From Trichoplusia ni (Eukaryota > Arthropoda > Insecta > Lepidoptera > Noctuidae): a stretch of DNA of 64,000 bases. A program made the position numbers and the translations under genes. Positions 50,001 through 64,000 of the stretch are shown here, piece after piece (position 1 is the stretch's first letter; the number at the start of each line of letters is the position of its first letter). The notes beneath the pieces were generated by a model, which searched no databases, had not been told where the DNA came from, and saw only the letters and a list, made by a program, of their open reading frames with translations. Location: positions 2,046,001-2,110,000 of the forward strand of contig NC_039478.1 in assembly GCF_003590095.1 (NCBI RefSeq), in the 5' to 3' direction.

Positions 50001-53000
50001 TACAAGGCACTGGAAGCAACCATTCGACATTAAACAAAAAAATATTTTATGTTGTCCGCATTTAAAAATACATTCATAAAAAAATGAATATAAAGATCTG
50101 ATAGTTCTAATTAAATTTCACTCGTCAGAATTTGACATTATTTTTATTTTAAATCGATTCCGCTGCAAGTTCTTTCTTCCCGCTATCTTTTAAAACTTGA
50201 GACGTTGGCCTGCGCCTACGCAGGTCGAAAGTGTGCCCGGAACGTTATTCAAAAACTTAATACTTAGTTATACTCGTTCGCGGTCCATTGTACTTCCCAT
50301 CAGGCACCATACATACGACCCGATGACACTTCCATACTACCGGATTTTGTTTAAGCATGTTTTAAGAAAAATAAAACGGTCTTGGACTTGATTTAGTGTG
50401 ACTTTTTCGGTTACAAATAAATTTGAAATAACTAATGATCTTTTTTAAATCCTGTGATTTAATATTTTGAGCAGGCATTGTTTGGTTGTTATTCGTCGGT
50501 AATTTGGACAAAAAATATATTTGTTTAACTAATCTATCGTCTATTTATTAGGTTTAAATAGTAAGAATAACCTGTTGTAACTAAATATAAACAGCAACAT
50601 TAAAGGAGGTTGCACATCGCAGCGCAGGTTAAAGTTCACATTGAAAATCCATTTTGCTGAGGTATTAAAATATTCAGTTGTTTCGCTGGATACATTTGAT
50701 TATCTCTGTAATAAATAAATATTTGTCGATTGTGTTTTGTTTCTGCATTCAAAACTAAAAAGTAATGAATTCTGAAGTTCAATTATGGAACAATAAATAT
50801 TTTTTTTAACATCAAAATGATTTTACATTATTTTGTCTACTTTTCTTCACCGATTCATACCAGCCAGTAACAAAAGACGTGATCACTATCATTCCTTTTA
50901 TGACGTAGGAAATGAATAGCCAGGAAAGAGGTTTGCAATCGGCAATTACTAGTAATTGAACAGCTTATATAAAACAAAGGTTGTATATGAGTGTGCTTTG
51001 AACTGTTTACTATATATCATACGGAAGGCTTGTTACATAAAATCAAAACAGAACTTTTTTAAGGCTACGAAAAACAGTCAACCTGTTACTAAGACTTTGA
51101 ATAATCGTTTCCTTCCGAACAAATTACAACATCCTTTTCAAGTTGGCTAATATCCTTAATACTAGTATTTCACACGCACCAGCTGGTTAACCTTTATAAT
51201 GTGAAATAATAAATCTGTTCATTTGATTCCATCTTTTTAAACCCAAAAACCTCGTATCTCAAGTCTTAACAGATGTTTTTTTTTATTTTATAAAAGCTGT
51301 ATGTAGTTATAGCAGAAAGTTACCCGCCTACATATCCGAGGGCTTCCAATCCACACCTGTTAAAAAAATATTAGGCTCATTAATGTCTTGTTTGGCAATC
51401 TTAAGACCGGATGTATCTTAATAGCCCGTAGAAGCAGCCTTTGACACAGTTGCATTATCAAACCATCGTGCATCGCCCCCGCTCGGTCAAAAAGCCTTTA
51501 AATATTGAATAAATACACCTACAGTCAACCGCTGCAATGTCATATAACCCAGCTGTAGCAAAGAGTCTTAGATTACGAAGGCTTTTGTCTGGTTTCGGAG
51601 CTTTTCAATTTAGTCAGCTAGTAAAGCAGTTGCCTAATACCATGTAGGTTGACGGTGTCGCTGGGTGATCATCACGTCTAGTTTGCCTCTCAAACTTACA
51701 TGGTAATTTCAACTCTATGAATATTAACTCTAGGTACCTTTTCAACCGACATATAAGCTGATGTACCGTTTTGAAAATGGAATTACGTCGTCAGTCGCTC
51801 CACGGTGTCGCAATCGACGCGTGCCTTGTTATTTGAAACTCACAACTGATTAACATTGGCGTATTTTAAACTTAATTGATTTTGAAATAAGGTTCCGATT
51901 TGAATGTTATGATTCACTCAAGCGAATTGTATGCAAGTATGGGGCAAAAGGCGAATTTGTTGGCACGTGGGAAGAGCTGACGTCATTATAAGAAACGACC
52001 ACCGTAAAACTGCCTTTTGACTTGGCTTGATAAGAACAAGTCACTAATTTATGGTATAATTAGCAATCTTACCTTATGGCGTAGAGTGAATTTATAATTA
52101 GCTTATTAATAAGCTTTGTAAATAACGAATTGATGTCATTAATTCTGTAAAGCAATTAGGAATGTTTATTGCTTTATATATTTGTCTTTAAATGGACCTG
52201 TTTACGATACAATGACCAGTTTTAAATGATGATAGCTGATAAGTACTGCGCATGCGTCAACATCACTCAACTGCATCTTAAGTTACCTTAGGAGAATGTT
52301 TACGAAACCTTAAGCGATAATGAATGCAGCCTGTTTACTAGGAAACTTAATACAAGCTTGCATTTTCTAAGTGAAGTAGGTACATTTGCTACTTATAACT
52401 GCCTTTGTAAAGCAAAAAAGCAAAATTCTAAACAGGTCTTTTACTTTTGCAATAGAAACACAGATTACCAAAACGCAACTCAACAAAACTTTTAAATATC
52501 TATCTGTCTCTACTTTTGCACCTGAAATGACAGAGATAGCACGATACTAACGGCAACTGAAAACACTGCACTGACTACATTTTCGATCTATAGTACAAAA
52601 AAAATGCGAATCAAATACGTACAAGAAATCGCATAAACACTTGTAAAATGCATAGTACACAGAAACAAAAAAGCAACAGTGCTTAAATAACATTAATGTA
52701 CAAGACTAGTCGTGAAGGCAATCCACTAGATTTTTTGTCGCATTCGCACGTAAGGGAAATGTGTATCGTCGTCTCTTTTCCGCCGCCGCAGCCTCCGCCC
52801 GGGACCTTTTCTCGGAACTCCGCGTTCCCTAGATAGATGTTTATCTATACTTCTATATTTCTACGTAACAGTTTATAACATTTAATTTCTCTTAGTAAGG
52901 AGTTATTAAAGATAAAAGTATTACCTTACCCGGTTAGGCTTAATATTATAAAATGAAATGCTTTTCAGTAGCGTAATAAATTTTAATTACTTTTATGTCT

Positions 53001-53625
53001 AGACTCCACTTGATAAAGGTTCTTGCTTTATCTTGAGCCTACAATATAGCATTCATTGTTTTTGAAGTATGCGAGTGAAATAAATGATAGAGTAGGGGAA
53101 AATTCTTGCAAAAAACGGGTACAAAAACAATTGACTGCAAAGTTATATTACCATTTAGGTCTAAAGGAAAAACGTTTTTCCTTTTAAATAGAAAAATAGC
53201 GCACATATTGTCAACATACACCGAGTCTGCTATCAGAGACTAATAGAAAAAGCCGACCAGAATTTATTTTAACAAAAAATATAACTATTCAAACGAAGCA
53301 GTACTAAGAAAAGGACAGTCAACGGTTAACCAAACTCACATACATGTGCTATACCAAAGCAAACAGTCTGTAATGACCCAAAATGTAATTTAATGTAGAG
53401 TTAGGTAATGATAGTACACAGATTAAGTGCCGTTGACACTGATAACGAAGTGGGTACACTGATAAAGAGTAGGATCTTTAAACAGTGTATTTAGCGAACG
53501 ACCATTGATGTTTACGAACACATGGACATACATTATAATGTACTTTTTAGCTTACTGGAGGCCTACTGCGTTTGTGTATGAAGGATTGCAACGCATTGCC
53601 ATACACCGACACAAAAACGTGGATG
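47034..53625. other. intergenic, no supportable gene
   Basis: AT-rich with only short chance frames. Notable items are the isolated 33-nt exon-like segment at 51324 (listed separately) and a CpG-rich patch at about 52770-52830. Confidence 0.5.
51324..51356 (-). other. isolated 33-nt micro-exon-like segment
   Basis: Acceptor TTTTTTTAACAG and donor GTAACT flank exactly 33 nt on the same strand as the micro-exon gene, 14 kb upstream of it. In phase 1 it has TAG; in phase 2 it reads CGLEALGYVG and in phase 0 VWIGSPRICRR. It may be chance, a decayed unit or part of another gene. Confidence 0.25.
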
Positions 53626-53720
53626 ACGTAGCACGGCTGTTCAGGTTTAGTCAGTAAGTCTGACATTTCCTCCCCCGAGCGAGTGTCTATGAGGATTCCA
53701 CCGCCTTAACAAAAAGAAAA
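53625..53720. repeat. noctuid interspersed repeat fragment
   Basis: It contains TTTAGTCAGTAAGTCTGACA followed by a C-rich segment, an arrangement familiar from repeats of noctuid genomes. Boundaries are approximate. Confidence 0.5.
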
Positions 53721-56186
53721 GAAAAAAGGCCTAATGTGTCTGAAAGAACATACCTGTATATTTTATTGCGGGGTGAGGTATAGAGATGCCTCTACGATAT
53801 GTATTGCGCTGTTTTCACTACCATAATAATGATGCTTTAAGACGTGGTGAGACCCTTCGTACGTTTTAGCAGTTCTCTACCCGAAGGGTATCAAAGGAAC
53901 TATCTGTCACAAGTCCTTTCTCATAAAGGTAGGCAATGATGTTTTTCTGTTGCCGATCTAATAACAAAAAAGGGGTTGAGGAACGACAGAAAATGTTGGA
54001 AATTTATTTTTCTAGCCATTTGTCACGGGATCCCCATACTTGCAATGCCAACTGTAACTTGAGCAGTTTTTGTATGATGCTAATAGTTGGAAATCCCACT
54101 GAGCATCATTTTAAATTTTGTCTGTCGTTACTTATTACGTGAATCGTGCCTTTACCGCCAAATTAGTTAGATGAAGAGAAATATAACGTGCATATTGGAT
54201 GTATTTTGTATGTAAACTAATTTGTTTAAGTGCTTAAAAAGGTAACCAATCTTGGTGTATCTTTTTGTCCAAAAGTTTAGTGAATTTAAACATACGAAGA
54301 GGCTTCAGAATTGCCGTGAAAGTGATCGATTAACATTTTTCCGCACACTCACCATTGACCTTATGAGTCAAAACTATGATTAAAATGTCGTAAAAACTTT
54401 AAAGAATCGGTGTCACTGTCCCTTACTATACAGGTCGTCCTAGTTTAAGAGAGGATAGAGGTAAGAACATACCTTGGACGTCCAAAGCAAGAATCAATTT
54501 ATTTATATTCCGCGAAAAAAAAATCTTAAGTAGTTTTTTTTTTATAATATTTTTCCAATTATTTAAGAATGCTTTCACCATAGAATGCAAGCACCCTGTA
54601 AAAGCTCAGTATAATATTACACGACGTTTGTTGTATTTAGCAACTTATAACAAACAGGTTACTCTGACTTGAAGCAATAGAAAATTTTATTACAGTACTT
54701 ACTAGAGAATTTATACTATCACGTATGTAATACTGTACAGGTTGACATTTTAACATTTTGTGTCCTCAGAGCCTAAGACTAAGGCGTGGTGAAGAGAATG
54801 AGGGTTCAGAAGACGAGTTTGGGACACCAAACCCTTTTTTTGAATTCTAGAACTAGTATCAACTGTTTTCTGAAGAAATGATTGGTCTAAGTCTATAGGT
54901 ATGGAGGGATGGGTGAAGTTCTTTTTAAATGACAATGGTGCTTGGACTATTATGAAAATGTTTGTTATACTGTAAGTCACATTGAAAGTTGAGGTAAAGA
55001 TTCCTTTACCTCCCAACATGCTGTTAAATAGGTGAGACCTTATTATAGTAATTTTTTGCCACATAGAGAATTTGAAAAGTTTTTGTTTAGTCGAGCCGTC
55101 TCTATTAAATACGAAATATGTGATTATCAGAAGGATTGATTACCCAAATAAAATAAGTAACGTGATGACAAATTAATGATGATGACAAATAAAATTCCGC
55201 TCTGCAAAACCAGCATTAATTCCTTAGAACTTAAAGTACAGAATAAATTACACATAGGTAATGTTATGTAACTGTCGCCAGGCAATGGTCTAGACATGCC
55301 TAGTTCTTTAATACAATTACGCAAGATGTAGTTGCCAGTCGGATCACATGCAGGAATGTTATGTTCAACGTAATGTGCTGTTATGCCACATTCCTGCAGC
55401 GACAAAGGTTGACAAAAGGAGTGTTCTTAGTTTAAGTGTTAAATTGTTGGGCAATGTTGGTATGCTGTACCGATATGTATGTTGCCAATAGCTTTTGACG
55501 GTTGACACGGCAAAGCTCTTAATTATTTACATTTTTTGACATGAAGTGATTGATATTGAGATGTATAATCAAATGTTTACCAGTGAAATGATATTATGGT
55601 TGTAAACTGGTAAATTTTAGGGATATTATTATCCAAATAATTTTCCTTAAAACAAAAATCCTTGTCACTACTGGACAAAGCCCCCCCCCCCCACAAGTTA
55701 CACCAAAGCATCACTCAGGTCCTAAGCTTTCCGCAGGCATAAACGTAAGCAGGGTGTATTTCATAAGAACCATAAAAGTCGGTTCAAGAAGGTCTAGTAC
55801 TTGTATTATGACGGGTGGTCTTAACAGATTTTAGTAATGCTTACATAAATTATATTTAAGTCAATGTTATAACTGCATCGTGGGTGCGGGAATATTAATA
55901 AGTACCACTTACGTAAGCAGATACAACCTTTTGATTAGGCTTTATTAATGTTGGGAAAGAGGTCAGGAATCACATATTTCGCGGACTGGTGTGCAATATT
56001 ATATGGCATCGGAACAAATGAAAGGTATTTTAAGGAATTCAGATAGAGCTTTAGACATACTATCTAATTCTTCGGGATTTAAACAAAGCCAAAATACACC
56101 TAAACGAAAAGCATGGATGGCTTCATTTCAATACACCTCCACGTTACGACTCAAATATTTCATAACCATCCATCTAGGACAAACCA
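53721..56186. other. intergenic, no supportable gene
   Basis: Short frames only; those at 54750-55064 (minus) and 55127-55405 (minus) have no motif or splice context. It includes a repeat-like fragment near 55665-55745 with an uninterrupted run of about 14 C residues. Confidence 0.45.
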
Positions 56187-56447
56187 GTGACAAACTTTCA
56201 TCGCACCTCGACTCGCGTAGGACTCCATCTCAACACCACCATCGCCCAAAATGGTCAATCAGGCCATCGAGCATCGTGCGCGCAACAATTTGCGTGTGGC
56301 AAATCGGCCATTTTTATTATAAATCCCGTTGAAATTAGGCCCGTGCCAAAAGGCTCCGAGCCCATCATTATCCCCATTACCAGTGATCACACATGCGATG
56401 GTTTCACGGTTAATGGAATCGCCGCTTTAGGCAACACTTTGTAGATT
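56187..56447 (+). other. unidentified open, GC-richer stretch
   Basis: About 85 codons open to TAG, including GKSAIFIINPVEIRPVPKGS and SDHTCDGFTVNGIAALGNTL. Amino-acid composition is balanced and GC is higher than the flanks, unlike nearby chance frames. There is no ATG at a natural start and no acceptor I trust. It could be a last exon, a decayed mobile-element protein or an unusual non-coding sequence. Confidence 0.25.
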
Positions 56448-59400
56448 TGAATACATATTTGTGATTCTTGGCATTTCGTCTGCATTTTTAACCTTTTTGG
56501 CAAATTAAAGCTTCTAATTTCGCCCCTTTTTAAGAACCAGCGTAAGCATTTTTGTTTCGAATAAAACTATTTCATAAAAGACATTGGCATTGTTGTTTGC
56601 TCCTACTATATATTTACAACGTAATCTAATAATATCAAAACAACCTTGACAGGAAATTAAGCCTACATTAAAATTCGAACACAAAAATACGCGTATGAAA
56701 AGCAACACCTTAATAATATTTACACTTCATCGATACGAATAAGTTAATTAATGAAGATACCAAAAGCATTTAAAATGTATTTGAATAAATACAAAAAAAC
56801 CGGGCCCAAATCAGTGTTCACATCACAACGTGCGGAAAACTTAATGTTTCTTCTAGTTTGTAAAAGCCGTAACTGGTCTTAATCAGGAGTACGAAACGGG
56901 TTCGTAGTTAGTCGTCGTCTTCGAAACGTGTAAAATGTTTTAAGACGACGCGCGACGCCATCGAGTTTTCTCTGATACCGCGAAGTGATTAGGCACTGGT
57001 ATTTCTATGAAAGCCGTAAGCGTTGCAAGCGATGCCCAGATGACACTGGCTGAGGCCGATTGCCAAGTGGATTCGTATGTAAAACAGTCGATTCCAGAAC
57101 ATTTTCTAAGACCTATAATCGTTTTGAATTATTTATGCTCTGAGATTTGTAGAACTTTGATATTTCCCTTATTTGTATATTTTATGCTACATTTAATTGT
57201 GATGGACAGCTTCCAAATATATATTTAAGGTAAGGAGACAAGTATTATAATTTATAAAATGTATTAAGTCGGATTTGTAAGCGTTTTTAATGGATAGCGA
57301 TAGATATTTTTACGGAACCCTTAGCATCATGTTAACTGCAACTCTGTTTTCTCCACTTCTCCTTTCTATAGAGTATCATTCTATCATTGGTAATACTGCC
57401 ATCTTAACTTTGTATCCTCTCCTATCTAAACATTATCTTCAAAGTTATGGCTTCAAGGAAACGATGAGCGTGCCTCAAGATTATCCGTCTCTGATTATGA
57501 TTTACAAATTACGAATGTTCAGAAACCTGTTAAGCTAATCCGAGCTATTAATATCGTATTAGTTTGTGAACGTACTCAGGAATGTTTTGCGTAACCGCGT
57601 AATGACTTACAAAGTGTAATTACTGTTAGATGCAGAATGTCTTTTAGATTTATATACTTTGATTCTTTGACATGACATTCCATTTGTTTACTATAATGAT
57701 TATTTCCAACATTTGAAGTTTGTGCGAATACGTTCCTCTTCATTTTCTATAGACTTAAAATTCTCAATTCAATTTTTTATGTTTGTTCTGGGCTGGATGG
57801 AAAACTGATTTTGTTGATGCTCTTTTCTTTGATGATTAGCTGACATTTGGTCAAGTAGAATGTCATAAAATTTGGCTCAGTAGTTTTTGTTTCAAGTCAA
57901 ATGTTTACTCTAATCTGTTGTGGTATGCAACCAGTTCATAATGCCATCTCACTCGATGTCTGTTTCGACGCCTTTTAAATAATTTATTTGGTACATTTAG
58001 TTCTACATTGTATTTTATGTTGTACATAGTTTCAGGTTTAATGTTTTCATTTAAATACTAAAAAGTATAAAGTTATCAACGGAGTCTTGCCCTCTTTGCT
58101 CTATCGGAATGCCACTTTAGAACGGGCGAGTACGTATCGATGCAAAAGTCACGTCAGTCCCAATCGTAATAACGATTTGTTACTCGAAGCACGAAGCAAT
58201 AAGTTAAGACATTCCTTAATTTTAAAGCTAACTTGATTTATTTCAAGAATTCGAATGTCTTACGATGCACCAAATCACGTCGTTAAAAGCAAAATTAAAA
58301 AACAAACGTGTTTATGTTAGGGACCATTACCCACAATAATGCAACGAATTCCCATTTCGACCAATCATTCCCTTTTACGACTTAATTCCGAGAATAGATA
58401 TCAACCACATAGGGAAGGTATAAACATCGATTTCAATATTTAACTGATAAAATCTTTTTTGTGTGCACAGTACCTACGTAAGTTTATTTTTATTTCTCGA
58501 TTCTGTTTGCAATACAACCATGGACGGGAGCAGTGTTTGTTTATCGATAAGAGATGGACTAAAACGGGGCTTATCTGTGTATATCGATATAAGACCGATC
58601 ACCGCACGTTATCGTGAATAACATATTTTAAGTAGATTCTAATAATTTAGGAGTTCGATAAAGGCGCCACGCCTAAAGCGTGTTGACTACTGCATGCAAG
58701 CATCGGTAACGGTTCCTAAGCTATACCTTCAAAAATATAATACCTAAAATATTTAAAACTTACAAAGACATAAATTAATGTATTAAATACCGAAACACAA
58801 TATTTTACGAGCATTTGACTAATTAATAAATTCTTCGAAGACATAAAATTTAAGGATTAAAGTTTTCTGAAATGTTATATTTATGGTGCGATATCAAACG
58901 TTTTATTATGCTTGTTAATGATTTTGAAGAGAGGGTCGTCCATTAAATTTAATGTTAGAAAAATAAAACGACGAGGAAATGCAAATTGTATTCAATGTTT
59001 ACTCGAAGTTCGCGACAGAAAATTCAAAAAACCTAATTTCTATTCAAATAGCTGAGTATTCAAGTATTTGTGAAACTGGGTTTCTTTAAGTCTTAATACT
59101 GTATGCGTCAGCGCTTGGCGCTGTTGTCAAGCGAAATATTATATCATTGGTTACGCGGCAAGCATAACTAACCGAGGTCCAGCATATTTGCATAGGCTAA
59201 GTGATAGCTGAATATTTATACTTGAGGATAAATGCCGGCTACACGGAACACTGCTTCGTAACCACTTGATTTGCATAAATATGTATATCGTATATCTTCA
59301 CGACTGCTCCTTTTCAGGGTAGACGAAACGATCAGGGTTCAAATAATAGATGATTCTGGAATTCAGAATATAGATGTATTAAAAAAGTACATATTTTTTA

Positions 59401-62400
59401 ACCAAATCACGCTTGTTATTGATAAAGTATGTATAATTTTTGTTAGTTTTAAGAATCAGTTTTTATTGTAATTTATAATTAAAAATTGAATGCATGTCTA
59501 CTTGGGAATCATTCAAAATAATAGGAGTTTAATAAGACACACACCATACACACCACCTACCTATTATTTTAGCCATCGTTTATATTTTTTGAAGTTTAAA
59601 AGCTCGATATCTTGATAAAATTGTATGTTGAATATTTTACATTATTTTCGGCTTGGTTGAAGCGGATTTGATCCTTATTAACATAGGTCAATATACTTTT
59701 ATCGCTACACATGTTAATTATTGATTAGCGAACAAGTTTTAAAGGAATATTTTGATGTTTTTACCGTTGAACTGGCACGATTTGAAATATGAGAAGGGAA
59801 AATAATTTTAAGCAATATAATTTTAAAAAGCTTTTTTTAGAAGATGAGGTTTGCTTTTAGTAATAAAATAAAAAAGTTAAAAATAAGAGAATGAATTTGT
59901 AAGTAAAGTAAACTGTAACTTTAAACCCGTTGCCTTAATTTACACCCGTCATTAATAAAACCGAATGTAATTAAACATCTAATTACTTATGAACTCGAAT
60001 AAAACATATTGGTACAGTTAAACAATTAATCTAAACAGTTAATACTTTTACTGCACACGTACATGTAATTCACATTTATCATCTCTGTAACAGCTTACAC
60101 AAAAGTCTACCTTGTGTAGTAACCATAAGGCTTGTTTTTCCTTGAATGGGTTTGTCGTGGAAGGTGGCAGCCTACAGCGGTGCGGGTTTATGACGGATAA
60201 ACACAATAATACACAGGAAGTTCACGGCCGTACAAGCCCTACTGAGGAACCTGTCGGATGTTTCACTTTCCTTAGCTATTGGAGCGGCCCCGAGGAAATT
60301 ACCTAATAAAGTACTGGCCACCTCGCGAAACAGACAACTGAAATGCATAAAAACAAATCAGGAAAAGGAAAAAGTGAGTTAAACTTTTTGGTGGTAATGT
60401 AGAGATTCTAAGTTTAAACACAAATACATGTTTATAAACTGTAGAAGTAGGTGGTATGCCTCTAGGCACAACTTTGACGCCAGTTGGTATTAAATGACAA
60501 TAAAATAATGCAATTACTATAATCACAGACGTAATACAAGGTTATACCCAGCGTCTAGCAATAACAACACTTATCCACCTAAATATAGCTGCTATAAAGG
60601 GAATTAAAATAATCGTAACGCCTACAATGTTATGGGTTTCCAACCCATGCCCTTAAGCAATAATATCTTAATAACAATTCTAGACGCGATTTACGGAGAG
60701 ATACGTTCAACACTTGAAGCTTATTTATGTCTGTTTTGGACCTTCAAAGTAACTTAAGTTGAAGGTATATTAGCTTATTATGATTATGCTAAAGCAGTTA
60801 AGACAGATGAAGAGAGTTCCTTTTTAAAAAATAAGTGTATTAGCTATTTATAAATGAAGAACGAGAAATATCTTTTATCAACAGATTCGCGAACTTCAAA
60901 CATTCTGCTGCTCGAAATATCGACGCATCGACCACAATAAAGGCTGTATATCAAAATTAAAAAAGAACGAGTTAGCAAGACGTCAGATAGACGAGATATC
61001 GTCGGTCGTGGCTGGGCGTCGTGCCCGCGGTATCGGAACATCTCGCTTGCACCGCTCACGACTCGAAACAAAACTAAACAGAGCATTCTGGAGATTAGAC
61101 ACCCCATCGACTCAATGTCGAAACGATGTTGGACTTGACGACTGACGCGATGACGGTACGAACAGCTATAAGGACCAATAATAGGCTGTATGTTGGGTTA
61201 ATAAAACCCTGATCTGTCGATAGTTCGTTAATAAAGGCATTATGTGCTGTGATAGACAGACTTTGCCATTTTGCGCGGATACCAGTTCTAACATTTGCAT
61301 TTTCTCCTTCAAGCAACAACAGGAAATGTAGCTCCATTTCATGTTGAATAGAACCTCTGTGGTTCGAAAATGTTATTAAAACTTAGTGCAATCAACGAAA
61401 CTAGGCGAATTGTTTTAGAAACTCATTGTTTCAAATTGCTTGTGGATCTTTTTGCTCGTAACGTACGCAATTCAATTTGGAGAACCTATTTATTCGGTTC
61501 TGCTTTCTAATAATTTCATTCGACTTTCGTCTTAGATTGGGAGCCATAAATACGTGGTTGGAGGTGAACTTTCTATGTTCTTTACGCCAACACCGCCGAA
61601 ACCCGTCCCGATGGGTGACCCAACCTTGCGTAGGATGGTAAGTAGGTGATACTTTTGTTCTTTTGAATCCAACTGGTAAGCTTTTCATCTTAAACATATG
61701 AGTTCTTAAATCTCTTAAGCAAATACACTTGGGAATAAAAACTTAACTGGTGAGTATAAGAATTTATACTATTTTAGTTCCTTTATAAATATTGATCTAT
61801 ATTATCGTCGTTTTCCAATAACCCATTTTTTTGTACACTGTTCAATATTACAGGAATCGTATCGTGCACCTGCATTTTTAACCGTCCTATACCGAGCTCA
61901 TTACTCGTTCAATTAGGGACCATACTCTAAAAAGCCTCATCTTTGTTTCTCATATACGAGTGAAATTCCTTAGTGGTTTGACGTGAGCGTGTTGGGTTAG
62001 TTAGTCGACGCACGCGCCGCCCGCCATATTAGAGCCACTTCTGCCCGTTTTCTAATAGCCGGCACAGACAACTCTCTGTGTCGAAATTTTCCTACATTCT
62101 TCTCCTGTGCTTGCACGGTGAGTGCTAGTGTTTGTATTGGGTGAGCATGGCCTTGGCTGTTCGTTAGATGTTTTTGTACCGAGTTCTCCATTCTGTACCT
62201 ATATTACAATTATTAATAGATTTACATTTAGTTTTATTCAAAGATTTACTATTATATCGACAATTCAACTTTTTATTTTTTATGGAATTTTATGAAGCAG
62301 CCTGGGAACGTACAGTTTTCACTCCAAAATGCCTAAGGTGATATTTTACGCACCTAATTTAATCACAGTTCTGCCGAATTCTTCCGTTGATAATTATAGT

Positions 62401-64000
62401 TCTACAACTGAATATTAGTGACGCTATGCCCCTAAGACAAGATCCATATTCTAAGGTATATCATACACCAAACATCGCATCCATTATTAACTTTATAAAA
62501 GGGTCCTTAAAATATCTGATAATAACACACCATGGGAGTTTATTTCGATCCTTTTGTCCAAAATCACCAACTTCATCTTCAGGCCTAGGAGATGATATAA
62601 ATTTTATTTCGGGTGAATAGGGTTCATATTCGCTTGATTCTGATTTGGAGAATGGAAATAAGATTAAAATATGGTCTCATTCTTTGTTCGCGCCGCGTTT
62701 GTAATTACAAATCGAAGCTTTGAAAAGAATCAAAGGATTGTGGAGGACTGTACGTAGACATATAATTTCGGTGCTGTATCATTGACATCGAATAATAAAT
62801 TAGTGCATTCTTTTTGTTCTGAAATAATACTTATTTGGTCTAGTGCGGTTCTAGGCATGATGTAGACCATTATAAAATTCAATGTTATTTGTATTTATGT
62901 AATCAAATTGGAATTCCTATGATGACCATGGCTGTGATTATCGGTTTATCAGAAAGAGTACTCTCTCCCGTCGCCGGAAACACATTAAACTCAATAATCG
63001 TACTTTCGATGATAATTTAACAAAGTTCGTGCATACAGGCCTTACATATAAGTTTGGTTTCTTCGCAAAGGGAAGTAGATGGTCAAGTAATATTTCTCCT
63101 GCTTGAATTTTTCAAAACGTTTGATCGATCACAATGTTTGTACTAGAGATAGATATAACATAATACAATACAACAATAAACTAATACAAATAACTATTAC
63201 AAAAATTGACAATAGTAAAATCATATGTTTTAAGCCCAGCAGGTTTACAGAATCAAAGTAATGTTTAGCACGATTTCGAAAGCACGGCTCCGGGCGCGCG
63301 ATGGCTGAAGGCTTTTATTTTTACGAGCAAGGCGGTACAAATTTGTAAGGGTCGGACACGAGCCGTGTTCACGCACGATGACGTTTTTTTTCTCTTTTTT
63401 TAATATATGACTCGTTTTGTATCGACCTCGGTGTAACTCGAAGGTCGACCCGTGATTGGATGTTGGTCTTTTTTGAAAATGTTCCTCCATTCGGAGATTT
63501 CAAACTAGGAATCACTTTATTACGGCTGTTGAAAGTTTTGAGTTAATGGATGTATAACCATTCTCATCGAATTTTGTGTTATAGTGATGTAACATAAGTA
63601 TGTGGTCTACATTTTTGGACAGAGTAGGCAGTAGTTATGTCGCGTCAGTCAGTAAGTATAATTAGCGCTGAAATTAGGAGCTCCTATATTGATTCGTCTT
63701 ATTATACGGTAGCGATATATTTTTGGCGTTTAAACGTCATTACAAGTTTCAAAAGACGGTAGCATTGTGTGTAATTTTACTAAATTACGACTAATAAGAG
63801 TGGCTTGACTAAAACCGCCATTTTTAACTACCTTTAAATCTGTTCAAAAGCCTCATACAAAGCTTATGTGGTAAGGTATTAACGGACAGAGATATCACGC
63901 AAAATTTTAACCAATAATTTGAAAACGTTCAAGTTTGCTTCACAATGCAACTTCCTTAGCCTTTAAAATAGAATTGGCTTACACTAATTTCCGGTTTCGT
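56448..64000. other. intergenic, no supportable gene
   Basis: AT-rich DNA with short frames. It contains CpG-rich patches at about 61000-61070 and 61990-62180 that could be promoters of genes outside the window or repeat fragments, and a repeat-like TTTGGCTCAGTAGTTTTTGT motif near 57875. Nothing here shows a coherent set of exons. Confidence 0.45.

Noticed and set aside
54750..55064. 104-codon minus-strand frame
   Set aside because: No domain, no splice context and no conserved-looking composition; within the length expected by chance here.

Overview
The window is nuclear DNA from a lepidopteran insect, probably a noctuid moth. This rests on its AT-rich intergenic DNA, intron-containing genes with GTAAG/AG borders, an insect-type EGF receptor, an insect-specific EcKinase-like gene, and several copies of interspersed repeats that are familiar from noctuid genomes. 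There is no sign of prokaryotic or organellar sequence, and I found no tRNA, rRNA or CRISPR array.

Region 1 (about 1.6-16.3 kb, minus strand) holds a complete EGF receptor gene. Five coding exons join in consistent phase into 1449 residues: signal peptide, L1, furin-like cysteine-rich region, L2, second cysteine-rich region, one transmembrane helix, tyrosine kinase and a tyrosine-rich tail. The 8.4-kb first intron contains a repeat copy and three phase-compatible, exon-like segments on the opposite strand.

Region 2 (16.3-26.2 kb) is gene-poor and carries several interspersed repeats.

Region 3 (26.5-37.5 kb, minus strand) is the most unusual part. I find 41 tiny exons, 15-75 nt long (mostly 27-45 nt, most often 33), strung along 11 kb. 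Every one is a multiple of three, every one is symmetric phase 1-1, and almost all have GTAAG-type donors. Many share an extended acceptor motif ending CACGCAG or CATGCAG. Together they encode about 531 residues of low-complexity, polar sequence with no domain I recognise. The codon spanning each junction is nearly always NCN (Ala, Ser, Thr or Pro). At least two further exon-like segments are damaged: one has an in-frame stop and one a frameshift. Any subset of the intact exons can be joined in frame. I could not find the first exon and the last exon is uncertain. I read this as an undescribed micro-exon gene built by serial exon duplication. Two related MITE copies sit in its introns.

Region 4 (39.7-41.5 kb, plus strand) holds an intronless EcKinase-like (ecdysteroid kinase-like/CHK) gene of 411-425 residues with a polyadenylation signal just after the stop, preceded by a CpG-rich patch and a possible unrelated first exon.

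Region 5 (41.5-64 kb) has no gene I can support. It holds repeats, CpG-rich patches, one isolated 33-nt minus-strand exon-like segment, and one open stretch that looks coding but is unidentified.
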